From Eutreptiella sp. 'Long Island Sound 2002' (Eukaryota; Euglenozoa; Euglenophyceae; Eutreptiales; Eutreptiaceae): DNA of 64,000 bases. A program made the position numbers and the translations under genes. Shown one piece after another: positions 31,719 through 44,379 of the stretch (position 1 is its first letter; each line of letters starts with the position of its first letter). The stretch spans positions 5,704,289-5,768,288 of the forward strand of contig OZ038382.1 in the NCBI GenBank assembly GCA_964036045.1, read 5' to 3'. Below the pieces are notes generated by a model, which saw nothing but the letters and a program-made list of their open reading frames with translations, was not told the origin of the DNA and ran no database searches.

Positions 31719-34234
31719 ATGGCAGTGACTTTGACCTTGCGACAACTTTTTGAATTCCAAGCAGACCATCCGCAGGAGGAAGTTGAGCGTATAGCCCGGA
31801 TCCCCGTTAAGCACTTCAATGTGTTGTTTTGCCCATTGTTTGGATTACAGCCCCTTCCGGCAGGCACTTACCCCTGTACAGTTGTCGATTCTATCCGGAC
31901 TTTCTTGATGACGATGGCGCGACACAAAAACTGGTTCCTCCTCCGAATCAACAAGTTTCGATGGGCTTATAAGAAGAGGCGGGATTTCTTGATTGCCGTG
32001 ATTCATCTGCACCGCGACCGATGGAATGCGGCATTGCAAGTCTGGGCGGCTGCGGAGTCTGAACAACGTGCTACGCTCACCAAGTTTTTGAGGAGAATGA
32101 AGGAGAAAGATCCGGCAGGAGCATCAATGCCAAAGCAGGCGAGGAGGAAATCAACCAAACAAACCACCTGGGACGCATACGGTCCGGCAGAACTGGCAGG
32201 AGTGCCCGTGGCCAAGAAGAAGGAGGCGATCGTTGAGCTGCACCGGCGCCGATTAGTGGATGTAACGCATGCACTTCGAGCTTGGCTTCAGCAAAACACT
32301 GCGCTGCAGAAGGTGCCAGCCTCGCCAACCTCTGTCGACCCTTTGCAACCCTCTTGCCCCCCCCCAGCCCTCACTCTCACTCCTCTCAGGCCCTACACCC
32401 ACCAACCCTTCAGCCCTGAACCCTCCCAAACCTTTTGCCAATGCTTCAACGTTCCAGCCCTGTCCCGTACTCACCAACCCTCCTCGATCCTCAGCCTTCC
32501 TACTAGCCCAACCCGTTTCATCCCCCGCCTTGTAACACCCTCTCACACCCAGGAGGTGAAGCAGATTTCCAAGCAGGTCGCCGCCCGGTGGTGGAAGCTG
32601 GACCTCTCCCGAAGAATTACCCCTGACATTGTTCCTATGGCGACCCGGCTAGAAAGCCTGCGCACCAGGGCGTTGATGAACTGCTTCGTCAAGCCCAGGG
32701 TGCAGGCTCTTGCATGGCGCTCAGTGTCGGCCGAAGAACTGCAGTCCTTTTACATACAGCACAACCCCCTGGCCAATGACATCACCGCAGTTGTGTTGCA
32801 GGATCCTTGGGTATGGCAGGAAGTTCGAAGGGCGCAGGCTGCAGAGGCAGCAGAGATGACTGCGGCTTTCAGAGGTTCAGTTGGTGGAAAGAGGCAATAC
32901 GTCAAACAGAGCATCGAACCAGAGCCTGCTGAGATCCCTATGTTCCGGCAGCAAATGCAAAACAGGATGGCCAGCTACAGGTTCACATCCCCCAGTGACA
33001 CCACCGATGACACCAGTGACAATACCAGTGAGAACGCTCCATTGCTGAAAGTCAAGGGCGTGAGGGCCCAGGCCACGGGGCGTAGACAGACATTCTGTGA
33101 CACCGACAGCAGCGGCGGCTCCTTCGGGCATGATTCATCGCCAGGTGCACCCCTCCTTCTTCTCACGTACCAGAGCGCCACACCCGTGGCCCTGTTCATC
33201 CCCACAGACTCGGGCAGAACATTTGCACGGCCCTTCTCGCCCCCGCCCCCCGCTCACTCCAGGACATTCCTTCAGGGTACCCACCGCTTCTTTCTTTCTG
33301 GCTTTTTTTTGTTGCCGAGGAAGCCGGACTGCAGGGTTGGCGAAGGGTGGGAAAGGCATTTCCTGCTGGCGGTTCACCAACCAACCGCTGTGCGTGAAGA
33401 TCTGACAGTCGTCTGTAGGCGGCGGTTTCGGCCTGTTTCTGGGCCCCTCGGACTCCCAGAGGTTTGTTCTCTGACTCAGGAACGTCCTGGCCCCCTCCAG
33501 CCCTCAACGACCTTCGCAAACCTCAACATCCCTCTCCAACAGAGAACGCCTCACGGCATCGCCACTCCGTTGAGCCAGGGCTGACGGAACCAAGTTCGGA
33601 TATTCGGTCCACAGCCGACGAGCGTCGCGTGAGTGGAGAGCAACGGCTGCCATGTCCGCCTTCGGCCCAGAAGAGCATCTTCACAGACTTGAAACTCTGC
33701 ACAGACTTCTCGGATGCCGTGGACCCCCCGTTGGACGGTTGTCCGTTACTGGTCCCGGGAGGGACTGGAGTGCTACGCCAGGCCTGGGCCAATGAGGGCG
33801 TGCGTCGAGGCTCCAGTGCCATCCTGGCGCGGCGGCGCGGCGGGCTTCTGTCCGATCGGCGGGACAGCAGCAGTCAGCAGGACGCGAACAGTCCCCAGAG
33901 CCCTGTCAACAAGTCCCCAGAACCGCTTACACCAACGATATTGACGGTCAAGCCGTTTTCCAAGCTGGGCACTCCCAAAGGTGCCCCCTTTGGCTCCCCC
34001 ACCCCCGTTCTCTCTGCGTCTGAGACCACCCAGATATATTGTCCTTGTCATAGTCTCTCTCTCTCTCTCTCTCTCTCGCTCTGTGTGTGTGTAGGGGTGT
34101 TAGTGCCTCATGCAGGAGCCTACAGGCCTTCGCTACTTGAGTCTCTTGGATCTCTTTGTGTTGTATGTCAAATCAGAATTCCTAGCACAGTGGAATTCCG
34201 CAATAGCGGGTGCTGCTGTACACTGTGTGCATAG
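31719..34234 (+). CDS. Unrecognised multi-exon gene, about 608 aa
   Basis: ATG 31719 opens a protein-like frame: LRQLFEFQADHPQEEVERIA and RRDFLIAVIHLHRDRWNAAL. Proposed exons are 31719-32312, 32553-33144, 33480-33980 and 34095-34234 (TAG), 1827 nt in all. All introns are GT-AG and phase-compatible. Introns 1 and 3 are multiples of three without stops, so the frame also runs through them. I call them introns because they are pyrimidine-rich low-complexity DNA ending in canonical acceptors. The last intron carries a CT/GT microsatellite just before its AG. The first ~330 residues look helical and basic, and the C-terminal ~250 are Ser/Pro/Thr-rich and probably disordered. No domain was recognised. 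The 3' end is uncertain and more exons may follow. Confidence 0.5.
34054..34092. repeat. (CT)n-(GT)n compound microsatellite
   Basis: A CT run of about 12 units, then CGCT and five GT units. It sits directly before an AG that could be a splice acceptor, so it may act as a polypyrimidine tract. Confidence 0.85.
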
Positions 34235-36250
34235 CACATGTCTGGTCACGCAACTAACAGAAGCATGCACTGCCTGGAGGAGTTGGACTGCTCTAAATCA
34301 CTAAACAATCAGCCATGCTCCGACTGTTGCAGAAAGACACCCATTCGTGCAATTTTTTGATGGCTATTGCCTGGCAAGGCAAAGCACACCCAGACGTTTG
34401 TTTGTTTGTTCGCTTTACGCGTGCGCGTGTGTGTGCGGGTACAGAGGGATATGGGGTGTGTGACGTTGCTTGTAAGAGGTATATGTTTGCTACAGCGTGA
34501 GATTCACTAGCGGTGAGTGTGCTGCGGCTTGTGAGAGCAATGTGGTGTATCCCGCATGGCTTGTCAGAGGGCACATCCATGTCCCTGTCATGAGCAGCCC
34601 CCCACACCTCATTTCCCTGGTATCGTTTGTGAAAGGGATGTGAGGCAAAGGGTCTTACTTTTGACAGGGGTGTGTTGGTGGTGCATGGATTCTGAGAGGT
34701 ATTTGGGGTGTGCGGCATTGCTTCTGAGAGGGACACTGGGTGTGTGGCATGACTTGTCAAAGGTGTGGGGGGTGTGGGCAGGCACGCATTAGAACAGAAA
34801 AAATGGAAGGAGGAGGTCCCCCCCCCCTGAGTCCAAACCCCCCCCATCCCCCTCTTCCAATGCAGGTGAAAGTCTGAGGTGGGGCCCTGGAAAATTTTTT
34901 ACGTTCACAGTTTCAGGTGCAACTTGAGGGTGAATAACTGCCTGCCTGGTGGTAGCATCTTTCAATGCTCAAGCGTCTTGGGGGTACAACGTTGCGAGGC
35001 AGTCAAGAGTCTGAGGGATCTGTAGAGTGCTTTGTGTCATGTTGCCCATCATTCATTCAGAGAGCACCAGGAAATAACAGCAAGCATCCAGAGAACACCA
35101 GGAATTAAGAGCACCAGGAAATAACAGCAAGCATCCAGAGAGCACCAGGAAATAACAGCAAGCATGCAGAGAGCACCAGGAATCAATAGCAACCATCCAG
35201 AGGGCACCAGGAAATAGCAACAAGCATCCAGAGAGCACCAGGAAATAACAGCACCCATCCAGAGAGCAGCAGCAATCAACAGCAACCATCCACAGCCCAC
35301 CACCAACATAGGCCAAAAAATTTTTCTGGTGCCGAAACCATTCATGGAGCAGTTGTCAAGGAGGAGGGTCACCCCCCCCCCCCCCTCAGACCCCCCCCCC
35401 TCCTCGGAGTCGGCAAACCCAGCATGGACTCGGAGTGTGCATCTGGATGCACCTGGTCAACGGCACGGGCAACAGCCCGTCTCCGGGACAGCCGACCCTG
35501 GAGTAGTCAAACAGGACAAGTTATCCAGGGGCTCCGTTGACACAACCAAAACACGTTCGGGCCCACAGAGGGTCAGAATGAGCAGTGGCGAGAGGCCAAT
35601 AGGCGCCGCCAAAGGCGAGCAATCAGATACCGAGGCCTTGTGCCAAACCTCCCCTCCTCCGCTCCAATGCGTCCCTGGGTGTGGGGCACGTCTCATGACA
35701 AGGGTATGCGGTATGTAGCATGGCTTAGGAGAGGGATATGGGATGTGTGGTATGGCTTGCAAAACACACATGCTATTCCTCTGAACAGCCAGGCCACCCA
35801 CCCTGACCTCACACAAGCCATGCCACAACCTGTATCCACAAGCCATGCCACATACCCCAAATTGCTCTCACAAATGGTGCCACACAATGTATCCTGCTGA
35901 CCAGCCAAGCCAGGCCCTCACCCAAGGTCTCTCACAAGAAAATGCCCAGCCATAGGTCATCATGCAGCTCCCATTGCTTTTAATTGATTGTTCTCATGTG
36001 TTCTCCGCATTTTTTAACAAGGAATGCGGAATCAGTGTTATGGTGATATGTTCTGCATTTTTCTACGGGGTCACAATTTTTGTGTCCTCTCTGTAGATGC
36101 CCCAAGTTTTGGACAAGTTTTTTTCTTGTGGGCCTAAATGCCCCACTCCTGCTCACAGTGGAAGTGGTGTGGGCAGTGCTTGTGTTCCACCACGAACGTC
36201 ACCCCACAAAGGCCTAGGAGTTGCTGTCCAAAATGCTGCGCGCAGGTTGC
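34235..36250. other. Repeat-rich stretch, no gene recognised
   Basis: Contains degenerate GTGTGG(C/T)AT(G/T)(A/G)CTTG-type phrases at 34440-34780 and 35690-35890, a 31-bp tandem array at 35059, and C-runs at 34818 and 35372-35399. No coding signal was seen. Confidence 0.5.
35059..35310. repeat. ~31-bp tandem array
   Basis: About eight imperfect units of AGAGAGCACCAGGAAATAAC followed by AGCAAGCATCC. One unit is shortened near 35105. Confidence 0.9.
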
Positions 36251-36255
36251 GTTTC

Positions 36256-36750
36256 TCATAGCCTCAGTAGTGCTTGTTCAACTGTGAAGATTTCAGTCTG
36301 TTTGAATATACTGAACAACTCCTCTGTGGCATGGCTTGCTATGGCCCACCCTTTCCAACCAAAAAGGTATTCACGTGCCGTTTCTCCTCTTTTTCCCGAG
36401 AGAAGCTCAACAACTGGACATGACTGTCTCACCCATAATGCTTGCCACACCATTAAACACGGAGTTGCACGAGCCATTACAACAAACTCGGTAGTGCGTG
36501 TAGGGCCACGTGAATCCGTGATGCAAACCATGCAGTTGGAGCCATTGTGTTGTACATGAGAGTTATTTCCATGATCCATGCCTTCCCCACCCCCAAGCGC
36601 CTTCTTGTGTTTGCACTTGTTGCCTCTCTGTGGGTGAATCCTGTGATGACTTCCGGTGGGATACCACTCCTGACAACCTCCAATAGCTTGTGAAAGGCAT
36701 CTCTTTGGCGTATGGCTCGGGTGTTGGCCGCGAAATTCAGGGTTGGCATG
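36256..36750 (-). pseudogene. Decayed coding fragment of unknown family
   Basis: Two overlapping minus-strand frames look protein-like in succession. The upstream one (36749-36477) contains FHKLLEVVRSGIPPEVITGF and SANTRRRLGVGKAW. The downstream one (about 36560-36256) contains RTTEFVVMARATPCLMVWQA and ends at a stop at 36256. A switch of frame near 36550 would join them. No family was recognised; it is more likely a transposon relic than a host exon. Confidence 0.3.
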
Positions 36751-36839
36751 GAGGACTGTCAACCCTGAAACCACCTCCATATCCTTGTTAAAAGCCAGTC
36801 CTTTTCCCCGTGTTCCTTTTTGAAGCCATCCCTCCCCCA

Positions 36840-38130
36840 GGCGCAGTTTGTGAATGAGTCATTGAGTAGATTTGAGTGATGGTGTCAACGGATCAATGAG
36901 CACCACCTGTTTGGTATCATTTTGTGGACAAGCACTGATAGTGAATAGTGGGTATTGTAGGTTGTGGTGTTTTGTCAGGGAATTATTACTAGCATGCACA
37001 AGGGTGAATTAAGTACTGGCCAGGCCACTGGCCAAATGGCAAATAAACGCGTTTATGCGTTTATTTTTCAAAAAATGCCCTTTGGGGGGGGGATAACCGT
37101 TGTTTATCGACGTTTATTGGTGTTTATTGACATTCCTGCATACATTGCTGATGGTTTCCGTACCTTGTGTGACGTATTTTTAGAGCATTTGTGCTGCATT
37201 TGTGCATGTTTGAGGGTATCAAAGTTAGAATGTGGTGCAGGGAAGGGTGAATAGTATTGTGTGTCGGCCGGCATGGTGCATCATCGCGGGAAGATCTAGG
37301 ATGTGGCTCATGGCATGAATGGACACACGGACACGCCATGTACACTCATTCATGCCCCGCATTCATGTCATGTGCATGTGTGCATGTGTGTCATTAACAT
37401 TTTTTATTGTTCCGTATATCCCTTTGTCAGACTCTCTTTCCCTTCCTCATTGTTCACATGGGGTCTGACGTATGGATGCGCCCACTTGGCCCGGTTGCGG
37501 CTGAGGGTGCGGCTTGGTTGCACTTCCACGGTGTTGCCGAGGCCCTCCATTTCCTGCATTCCGAGGCGGGAGGGTCTTTGCGGCACCTCAAGCACACCCA
37601 AGTCGCCCGTGCAGCCAAAAGCGACGGCACCCGGGACGGCTATTCCAAGGCCGCAAACAAGGAACACCGGGATGCCTTGCTTCTGTCCATGACAAATTAT
37701 GGCGCCTGGGAGGGGGCTGCGAGAAGAGGAACCTGGTGCAGATGCACATTGACGGAGACTCTAGCACCGATGAACAATGCAGTACCATGTTGGGGGGGGG
37801 TCAGGAGACAAAGGGGGGTGGGGGTGAAAAAGCAAGGGAGGGGGAGGAATTAGGGGAGGAGGGAGAAGAAGAGGGGGAGCACCTGTTCTGCATTGGACAG
37901 ATGCACGACACGTTGCAAGAGAGAGAGGCAGCGGCTAGCGAATGGCCTCCCGACTTTTATGCATGCACACTTCCGCTCACAATTTGACTGTGACAATCTG
38001 TGACAAGTGATTTTTTCAAATTGCTTTATTGCTTGTATACCATGTGCACAATGTCATCTGCTCAATCATTGTTCCACTGTTTGCTGGTAAAACGTAGAAA
38101 GTGTGATGGTTTGTTTAAAAAATGAACCAT
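36840..38130. other. Region with weak coding hints, no gene called
   Basis: Plus-strand frames at 37407-37853 and 37514-37987 overlap. The second ends in a protein-like acidic stretch (HLFCIGQMHDTLQEREAAAS) and stops at 37987. Neither has a recognisable family, and the intervening Gly/Glu-rich part is low complexity. Confidence 0.3.
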
Positions 38131-38134
38131 CGGG

Positions 38135-38505
38135 CAATGTGGATGAAAACAACCTCAAGAAAATAGCTAGCGCAAATGAACTTGCAAAAAGCATCAGGTA
38201 ATAAGCATTTTTTACACTTTTTGACAAAAAAACACAAAAAAACCAAAGAGCAGTGTGTATTTCAAGGCAATGTGGATGAAAACAACCGCAAGGATATAGG
38301 AAGCGCAAATGAACTGGCAAAAAACATCAGGTAATAAGCATTTCTTACTATTTTTGACAAAAAAACACAAAAAAACCAAAGGGCAGTGTGTATTTCAAGG
38401 CAATTTGGATGAAAACAACCTCAAGCAAATAGGAAGTGCAAATGAACTTGCAAAAAGCATCAGCTAATTAGCAAAAATGACAAAAAAAACACAAAATAAA
38501 CAAAA
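38135..38505. repeat. 133-bp tandem repeat, about 2.8 copies
   Basis: The phrase CAATGTGGATGAAAACAACC starts at 38135, 38268 and 38401, an exact 133-bp period. The third copy is truncated. Units are AT-rich and contain AAAAAACACAAAAAAACC. Confidence 0.95.
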
Positions 38506-38518
38506 ATAAACATTGAAA

Positions 38519-39060
38519 TCAGTACTTTACTTGCCACTGGCCAAAAACCTTTTGGCCAGTGTTTAATTCATCCTTGAGCATGCGGCACCTACAGCACGCC
38601 AAAGCACCCCCCATGCCCGTGCCACACTGAAGTTTGTTGCACACGAAGTTTGACCAAGCAATCATGTGGGTACCCAGGATGCTGGGCCCACAAATAGCAA
38701 GAGAGCCTGTCAGCTCCAAAAGAATTCCACAAAAACAGATTTGGCAAGAGCGAACCTGGACCCACTGGCGTTGTTGTTCTTCCTTGAGCTCCGGCATGCA
38801 TGTGGCACCACCCGGCTGATATGTATGCCGTGCAATGCACCCAATGTGCATCCGTAAGAACTCGCACAAGCGGAGTTTCAAAGGAACTGCGCAATACGGT
38901 CATCCATTTTGGCACCATGGAAGTTAGCCAAATTGTCTTGCATGACCCAAATATTTGCATGTGAGTTGTCTCCCATGGTCACCAACCGCCGAGCCCTCTC
39001 AACACTAGTTTCAACCTCAAGTGCTCAAGCCTCTTGAGCAATGTCAAAACTGACTGTCAT
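38519..39060 (-). pseudogene. Decayed coding fragment of unknown family
   Basis: Two minus-strand frames follow one another: about 38985-38890 (MGDNSHANIWVMQDNLANFH) and 38881-38519 (LKEEQQRQWVQVRSCQICFC, then GTHMIAWSNFVCNKLQCGTG). A frame change near 38885 separates them. The Cys-rich pattern is suggestive of a metal-binding domain, but no family was recognised. Its 3' end coincides with a perfect hairpin at 38533-38559. Confidence 0.3.
38533..38559. repeat. 12-bp stem hairpin, 3-base loop
   Basis: CACTGGCCAAAA and TTTTGGCCAGTG surround ACC. A related GCCACTGGCCAAA phrase occurs at about 37022. Confidence 0.85.
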
Positions 39061-39289
39061 CCCACATACAAGTTCTTGCAAAAGAGAAACACAATACACA
39101 GCTGAATTGTTGCAAAAAAAATGGAGAAGCGTGTTACATGAAAAGGATGCATTGTCTCAAGAACAAGAGGAAGAAACAATGATGAAGTTGATGAAATTGA
39201 TGCATCAGTCAAGCACTGAGCATCCTCTAGAATGGCATCCTCCTTGTATTTGTTGGTGGGGGTTTTGTAGATAGCAGACGGGACATTCA

Positions 39290-40440
39290 GAGCAACCCTG
39301 CCAAAAGGCAAGTTGCCAAGTATCACAAAGGGATGATTGTTAAAAGAGCATGTGTTGAAATCCATGGGTCCTCTTGAAGATGAGGCCTATGTCATGCAGC
39401 CGATGGCGAAGAAATGCCGTTGTATTTGACGCTTGGCGACTGTGGCCTTTACTTCAGAAACTACTGATTTAGACATTTTTGCATATTTTTCATTTGAGCC
39501 CCTTCTCGTCAGTGTGGCATGGGGCTTGCTGCTGTGCATTCCTGTTCTGAGTGGTCTCCAATGCTTCCATCATCTTTGCCCCCAGGAGGCAGTACGCACA
39601 AACGATGCAGCAGTCGGTCAATCAGATCTTCGGGAACAGTGGACACCCTCGGCCTCGGACCCAACCGGGCCTCAACGGTGGTGCTCCAGCGTACCAGCCC
39701 AAGTGCATGGGCAGGCTCCCCGACCAGCCCGATGACTGCCCGAAGCCAGCCGACCACCCCAATTACCCCCGTCAGAATGCCGACCACCCCAATTACCGTC
39801 GGATGCCTCCCGACCACCCCGATTACCGCCTCACGCAAGGAGGCCTTCAAGATGACGCTGCCATTAGCACGCCTTGCCTCAAGAGAATCCGTGACCGACG
39901 CACTCCGCTGCATTGATGAGGCCCCCTAGCGGCAGCAGGCGCATTCAGCAACAGCCACCAGCGCCACCTGCCCTTGGCGTCGGGCGGATTTGGCGGATGG
40001 CGATCCACCAATGGTGGCTGGTGGACCAGCGCCTGACTGATGTCAGAGGCAGCGCCAGCCCTCGCAAGCTGAATCTGCCCCCCCCCCCCCCCCCGCATGC
40101 ACAAGCCGCTACCGATCGCTACAACTGCGGCCACCTGCAGCCACCTGCAGCCAATTGATCCTGCAAAGGCAAGTTGCCAAAGGAAAAGAGCATGTGTTGA
40201 GCTCCATGGTTCCCGTTGATGACAAGGCGTATGTCGTGCAGCCAATGCGGGAGGGATCCCTTAGGCCACCACAATGTAGTCCAAGAGCATTTTCTACGCT
40301 CTGGCCCTTGTGCGCTCCTGTTGCGCCGATCATTTGACAGCATCAACGAACCACATCCCAAGTGGCCTTATAGAAGAAATTACTTCAGAAACTACTTAGT
40401 TAGATATTTCTGGGTGTCCACACCTCACCTTTTGAGCTGC
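39290..40440. repeat. Diverged direct duplication (39.3 kb and 40.2 kb)
   Basis: Segments at about 39300-39480 and 40158-40420 share GGCAAGTTGCCAA, AGAGCATGTGTTGA, TATGTC(A/G)TGCAGCC and ACTTCAGAAACTACT in the same order. The downstream copy has insertions. They are probably two relics of one mobile element. Confidence 0.7.
39519..39929 (+). other. Possible exon with repeated CCGACCACCCCAATTACC units
   Basis: Follows an acceptor-like CCCCCAG at 39587. The ~30-bp unit repeats three times at 39761-39835 and is read as DHPNYR-type or PTTPIT-type repeats depending on frame. One frame ends LASRESVTDALRCIDEAP at 39929. Which frame, if any, is translated is unclear. Confidence 0.25.
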
Positions 40441-40499
40441 CCCACCTCCTGGCCCATGCGCCAACGGACTGCTGGTGGATCCATCAGGGAGTCGGCTGA

Positions 40500-41400
40500 C
40501 GTTAAATGAGCCATGGTATATCAAGCCACATACTCCGACGTTCGGACAGCAAACAGATGACGGGGAACGCACAGTGCGAGTGCAATGGTCCCAGGGCTTG
40601 CCAGCGGGGCAGGGGCAGGGGCAGGCGCCCCTGATACCCGCGTCCCCGGCACTAACTCGGGGTTGCTTGCACCGGGCTGACGTAATTGTAGGCCATGTGC
40701 ACCACAATCTCGCTGTGTAGAACATTCATTGTCCCGTTCAGTTGTCTTGTACCTGCCTTTTGCCGGGCCAACCGGTTGTTTGTTGGTGTCCGGCACTCGA
40801 AGCATACTCCGGCTGGTCCAACTGGAGGTTGTAGGTCCCATCGCAGGCTGCTGTTCTTGCTGGCTGCACCGTGCGTTTGTTTCGCCACAGCACACCACAC
40901 CTGCAGCTCCTTTGGTGTGTGCATGGCCACGGCTCCAGTGCACAGAGCGGTGCGCTTCATGTACAGTTCTGTTCCCATGCTACACAACGTACACACGCGC
41001 AGCCAGTCTTGCCAGTTGAGGCCAAGGAGAGGGTACCCCCTCCCCTGTGTCCCAGCACGGTCTTGCCCAAACACAGCGACCCCGTGTTTCCCAAATTTTG
41101 GGCTTTTTTGGAACCATCGTTTTTGCGGTTCCAACCCAATTCAGAATGTGGTTCGTACTTTGTGCAGGCGGCAGGAATGGTCCACATGGGAGCAAAGTGT
41201 TGGTGTAGTTGCAATTTCATGTGCTCTTGTGTTCTGGGGTGTATGCCCAGCCAGCCCCCAAACTAAACCACGCACACACACGCAGCCATGCCCCACGCTA
41301 TACGACGCACACACACACACACACACACAGCCAGCCTCGCAGTTGGGGCCGAGGAGGGGGTACGAGGGAATTGGTGCGGAACGAGCGTAGTAGGCGGGTC
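40500..41400. other. Overlapping frames on both strands, no gene called
   Basis: A plus frame of 231 codons (40695-41390) and a minus frame of 160 codons (41134-40652) overlap, and neither matches a family I know. A (CA)n run lies at about 41311-41331. Confidence 0.3.
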
Positions 41401-41412
41401 TGTGTTTATTTC

Positions 41413-41584
41413 TGTGCGTAAGGTATGTTGACCACGCGTGCGCAGCCAGTCTGGCCTGTAGGTGCTATCGGTTTAGGCGCCACCAGTTTCTTTTGCTCTG
41501 TGCGTAAGGTATGTTGACCACGCGTGCGCAGCCAGCCTGGCCTGTAGGTGCTATCGGTTTAGGCGCCACCAGTTTCTTTGCTTC
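41413..41584. repeat. 86-bp tandem duplication
   Basis: Copies begin TGTGCGTAAGGTATGTTGAC at 41413 and 41499. They differ at one or two sites by eye, indicating a recent event. Confidence 0.9.
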
Positions 41585-42479
41585 TCGGTGCACTTGCACC
41601 TACTCCCCCTCCTCTGCTGACCGGAGCAGGCAAGCAGAGCGTCCACAGGCATGGGCGACCACCGTGCAATGCAGATGCAGTCCCCACCATCTCTGAGGAG
41701 GTGCAGGCGTCTGCCAGGGATAACCACAATCGTTAGATCGATGGAGTGCAGCATGTATGAACCGAGTGCACACTGCAGGTGCCACATGGCCATGGTCGTG
41801 CGAGTTTAGACTTCAAGATTGAGCAGGAGGAGCCTATTGCTTTAGGTAGGTGCTACGCAATTGCAGAATGGGGAGCCCGCTTACGTAGCCACACGTGGAA
41901 AGTAAATTTATGGTGAGACTGAGTCACACCGGCACCAGGGTTGCGAATAAGAATGGCACCATTTGCGGGGGGGGGGGGGGGGTTGGCCAACCGTGGACAT
42001 GTCCCAGGGTTGATGTTCATGGTCTGTCCATGGTTGCCTGTCACACTGTGGATGTTGTTGTTGTTGTGTAGTCCCTGCTGTACCCCGTTTTTCGGGAAAG
42101 ATGGTGTGCCTCCTGTTGTTCCTTGTTTTTTCTGACAGTGCCATTGCAGGAAAAAAAAATTGTCCACCCCATCATCATGGGGCTTGCAAGAACGCTGAGG
42201 CCTGTCGCAAGCGACGGTGGCCCGAGGGCATTCAGCGCCGGAAGCGTGTTGCTGCTGCTGCTGCTGCTGCTGTGTTGATTGGCACTGCATTTAGTGTGGC
42301 TGGTCTCTTTGCCGCTGTGCAGCCTGCCCCCGCAACACCTTCAGACCCCGTTGCTGTTCCTGCAGCCCCCCTGCCCAATCTGGCAATTCTTCTGCTATTC
42401 CTACAGCCCAAGACTCGGGTGCAACCGGAAGTTCGACTGCATCACTAGTGCAGCCCCCCCCCCCCCCCCACACCCACTT

Positions 42480-43047
42480 TCTGCACCCCCAGAAGCAGTG
42501 CACCCTGTTTGAGCTGTTCAACACCCCTTCTCCGGAAGCTGTGCGCACTGTGGGTGTCGTTGAGGAAGCATGCAACATTATTTGGTTCAAAAGGCAGCAA
42601 AATTTGGCAGCCAAAAAGAAGGAGCTCGCGTACAATGATGCGTAGAATGTTGCTGCCAAATTGCTGCGGGCACAGGACATCCCCATGCAGCACATGGTTG
42701 CATTGCATGACACCTTTGTGGCACAATCCGTCAGTCGGCCCAAATTTCAGCCACCACAAAGCGAGGGTGCAGGCCGTGGGCTGGTTCCCCTTGGGGACCA
42801 GGAAACTGGGGAGCAGACTTTTTGCTGCCCCTACCCCCCCCCCCCCCCAACAGAAATGGGGCGGGACCAAAAGGAGACCCGCCCCCCCCCGCCCCCAGCA
42901 TGCCCTCGCACCCTCACTGCAGGCCGGCACATGGTGAACGAGGTCCCTCCCCTCGCGGAAAAGGGGCGGACGCTGAATGACGAGTATGTCGGGATCTGGG
43001 ACCCGCATGGTAACCCAGCAGGTGGTCCTCCTCTCCCAAACAAGTGA
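42480..43047 (+). pseudogene. Coding fragment interrupted by UAG
   Basis: After a poly-C tract and acceptor-like CACCCCCAG (42491), one frame reads CTLFELFNTPSPEAVRTVGV and IIWFKRQQNLAAKKKELAYN. It meets TAG at 42643-42645, then continues in the same frame with RAQDIPMQHMVALHDTFVAQ to a stop at 43047. The part after about 42770 is Pro-rich. Family unknown. It may be a decayed exon, or the TAG may mark a true 3' end. Confidence 0.35.
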
Positions 43048-43099
43048 ACACCATGGGCCAATGAACGGACAGGTAGACCCATCCACCACTCAACCCCCC

Positions 43100-44370
43100 C
43101 AGCCTGCGCCCCCGACGGGAGGGGTGCACGGAGTCGGCGCCCTCAGGGCCTGAAAAGTGGAGGCTGTGAAGGGCTCACAGCTTGACCGCTGTGGGCATCC
43201 CTAGGGCGACCTGCCCAGGGAACCTCCAGGTGTGCACGCGCCCCTCCAACCTCATCACAGACGCCTAGGCCAGCACAGCCCCGTGCACTGCAGTGCAGTT
43301 GTGGGCGACCCCTGGAGGCCAGACAGCCACCTGCCGACCCCTGCCCCCTACCCCCCCCTTCCCTTGGAGGGGCCAGTCCGGTGGTGTGCCCTACGGGCCC
43401 CTAGGACTAACGGGGCAGCAGCGCCGCACCCGGGAACCTTCCCGGGCAGGTCCCAGGGCAGGGAAGCGCTCAGCGCGCCCAGGGACCCCTCCACCTGCCA
43501 CCAGCGCCCCAGGCCGTGGGAGTGCGGGACCCAGCTAGTACAGCAGCGCCACCTGTGCCAACAGGCAGTCAAGGAGCGCGGGTCCCCCCCAGTCGTGCCC
43601 GGCGCACACCCGTCCCCGTGCGTACGCAGTCGTGGGACGGGCGGGTAGCGTGTCTCTGTGACCAGGAGGATGCGATGCCCTGGCCCACTACTCCCCGGTG
43701 GGCTCAGCGTCGGGCTCCCATGGCCTGCCCCACCGGGCCTGGAGCACCAGGCCACACTTGCCCCCCACACGCAAGGCCCAGCCCCCGCCCACACCCCTGC
43801 CCGCGCGCGCGCCTACACACAGGACGACGGCATCTTCCGCCCACCTGCGCTTCGGTGGGGTCTGGTGGCTGTCGATAGTCCGCTCGGCCTTGGAACCGGA
43901 CAGTCAGGTTGTTCAGCCTCGTGGTGGGGCAGGGAAGGAAGCCCACACCCGAGGGCCTGCTCCTGCATGAGGCCGCCAGCCCAACCCAACCCAACCCCCC
44001 CAAAAGCCACCACCGTCAACGGCACATAGACCTCGAAGCATGAGAATGCGAAGCTATACGGCCTGGCAGCGCAACAATTGACCACCTTTCCGCACCTCTT
44101 ACTGCCTCCTCCTGCTTGTCCCCCTCGGGCTCCCTGTGGCTTCCTGCGGCATGTTTTCTCCACCTTGTCGCCACTGCATTGGGGGAGGGCTTGTGCCTTG
44201 CCTCTCTCCTCTGACGCCTCGGGCGTCTTCCCTGCGAATCGTTATGGGCTTTCGGACTTGGCCTTGCTTTGGGCAGTTCCGGATAGGGGCTCAGGCTGTC
44301 ACTGTCAGTCGCCTGAATGCCCCCCCGACTCCAACCGCCACTTTTCCCCATTGTGCATCTTCAGCAGTTT
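43100..44370. other. GC-rich stretch without a recognised gene
   Basis: Pro/Gly/Ala-rich frames on both strands overlap extensively and are compositional. No domain was seen. Confidence 0.45.
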
Positions 44371-44379
44371 CCAAGTAAC

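Noticed and set aside
40110-40360. Resemblance to PIF/Harbinger transposase (SVENALG-like phrase)
   Set aside because: The match is a few residues in one frame with no catalytic motif; too weak to name a family.
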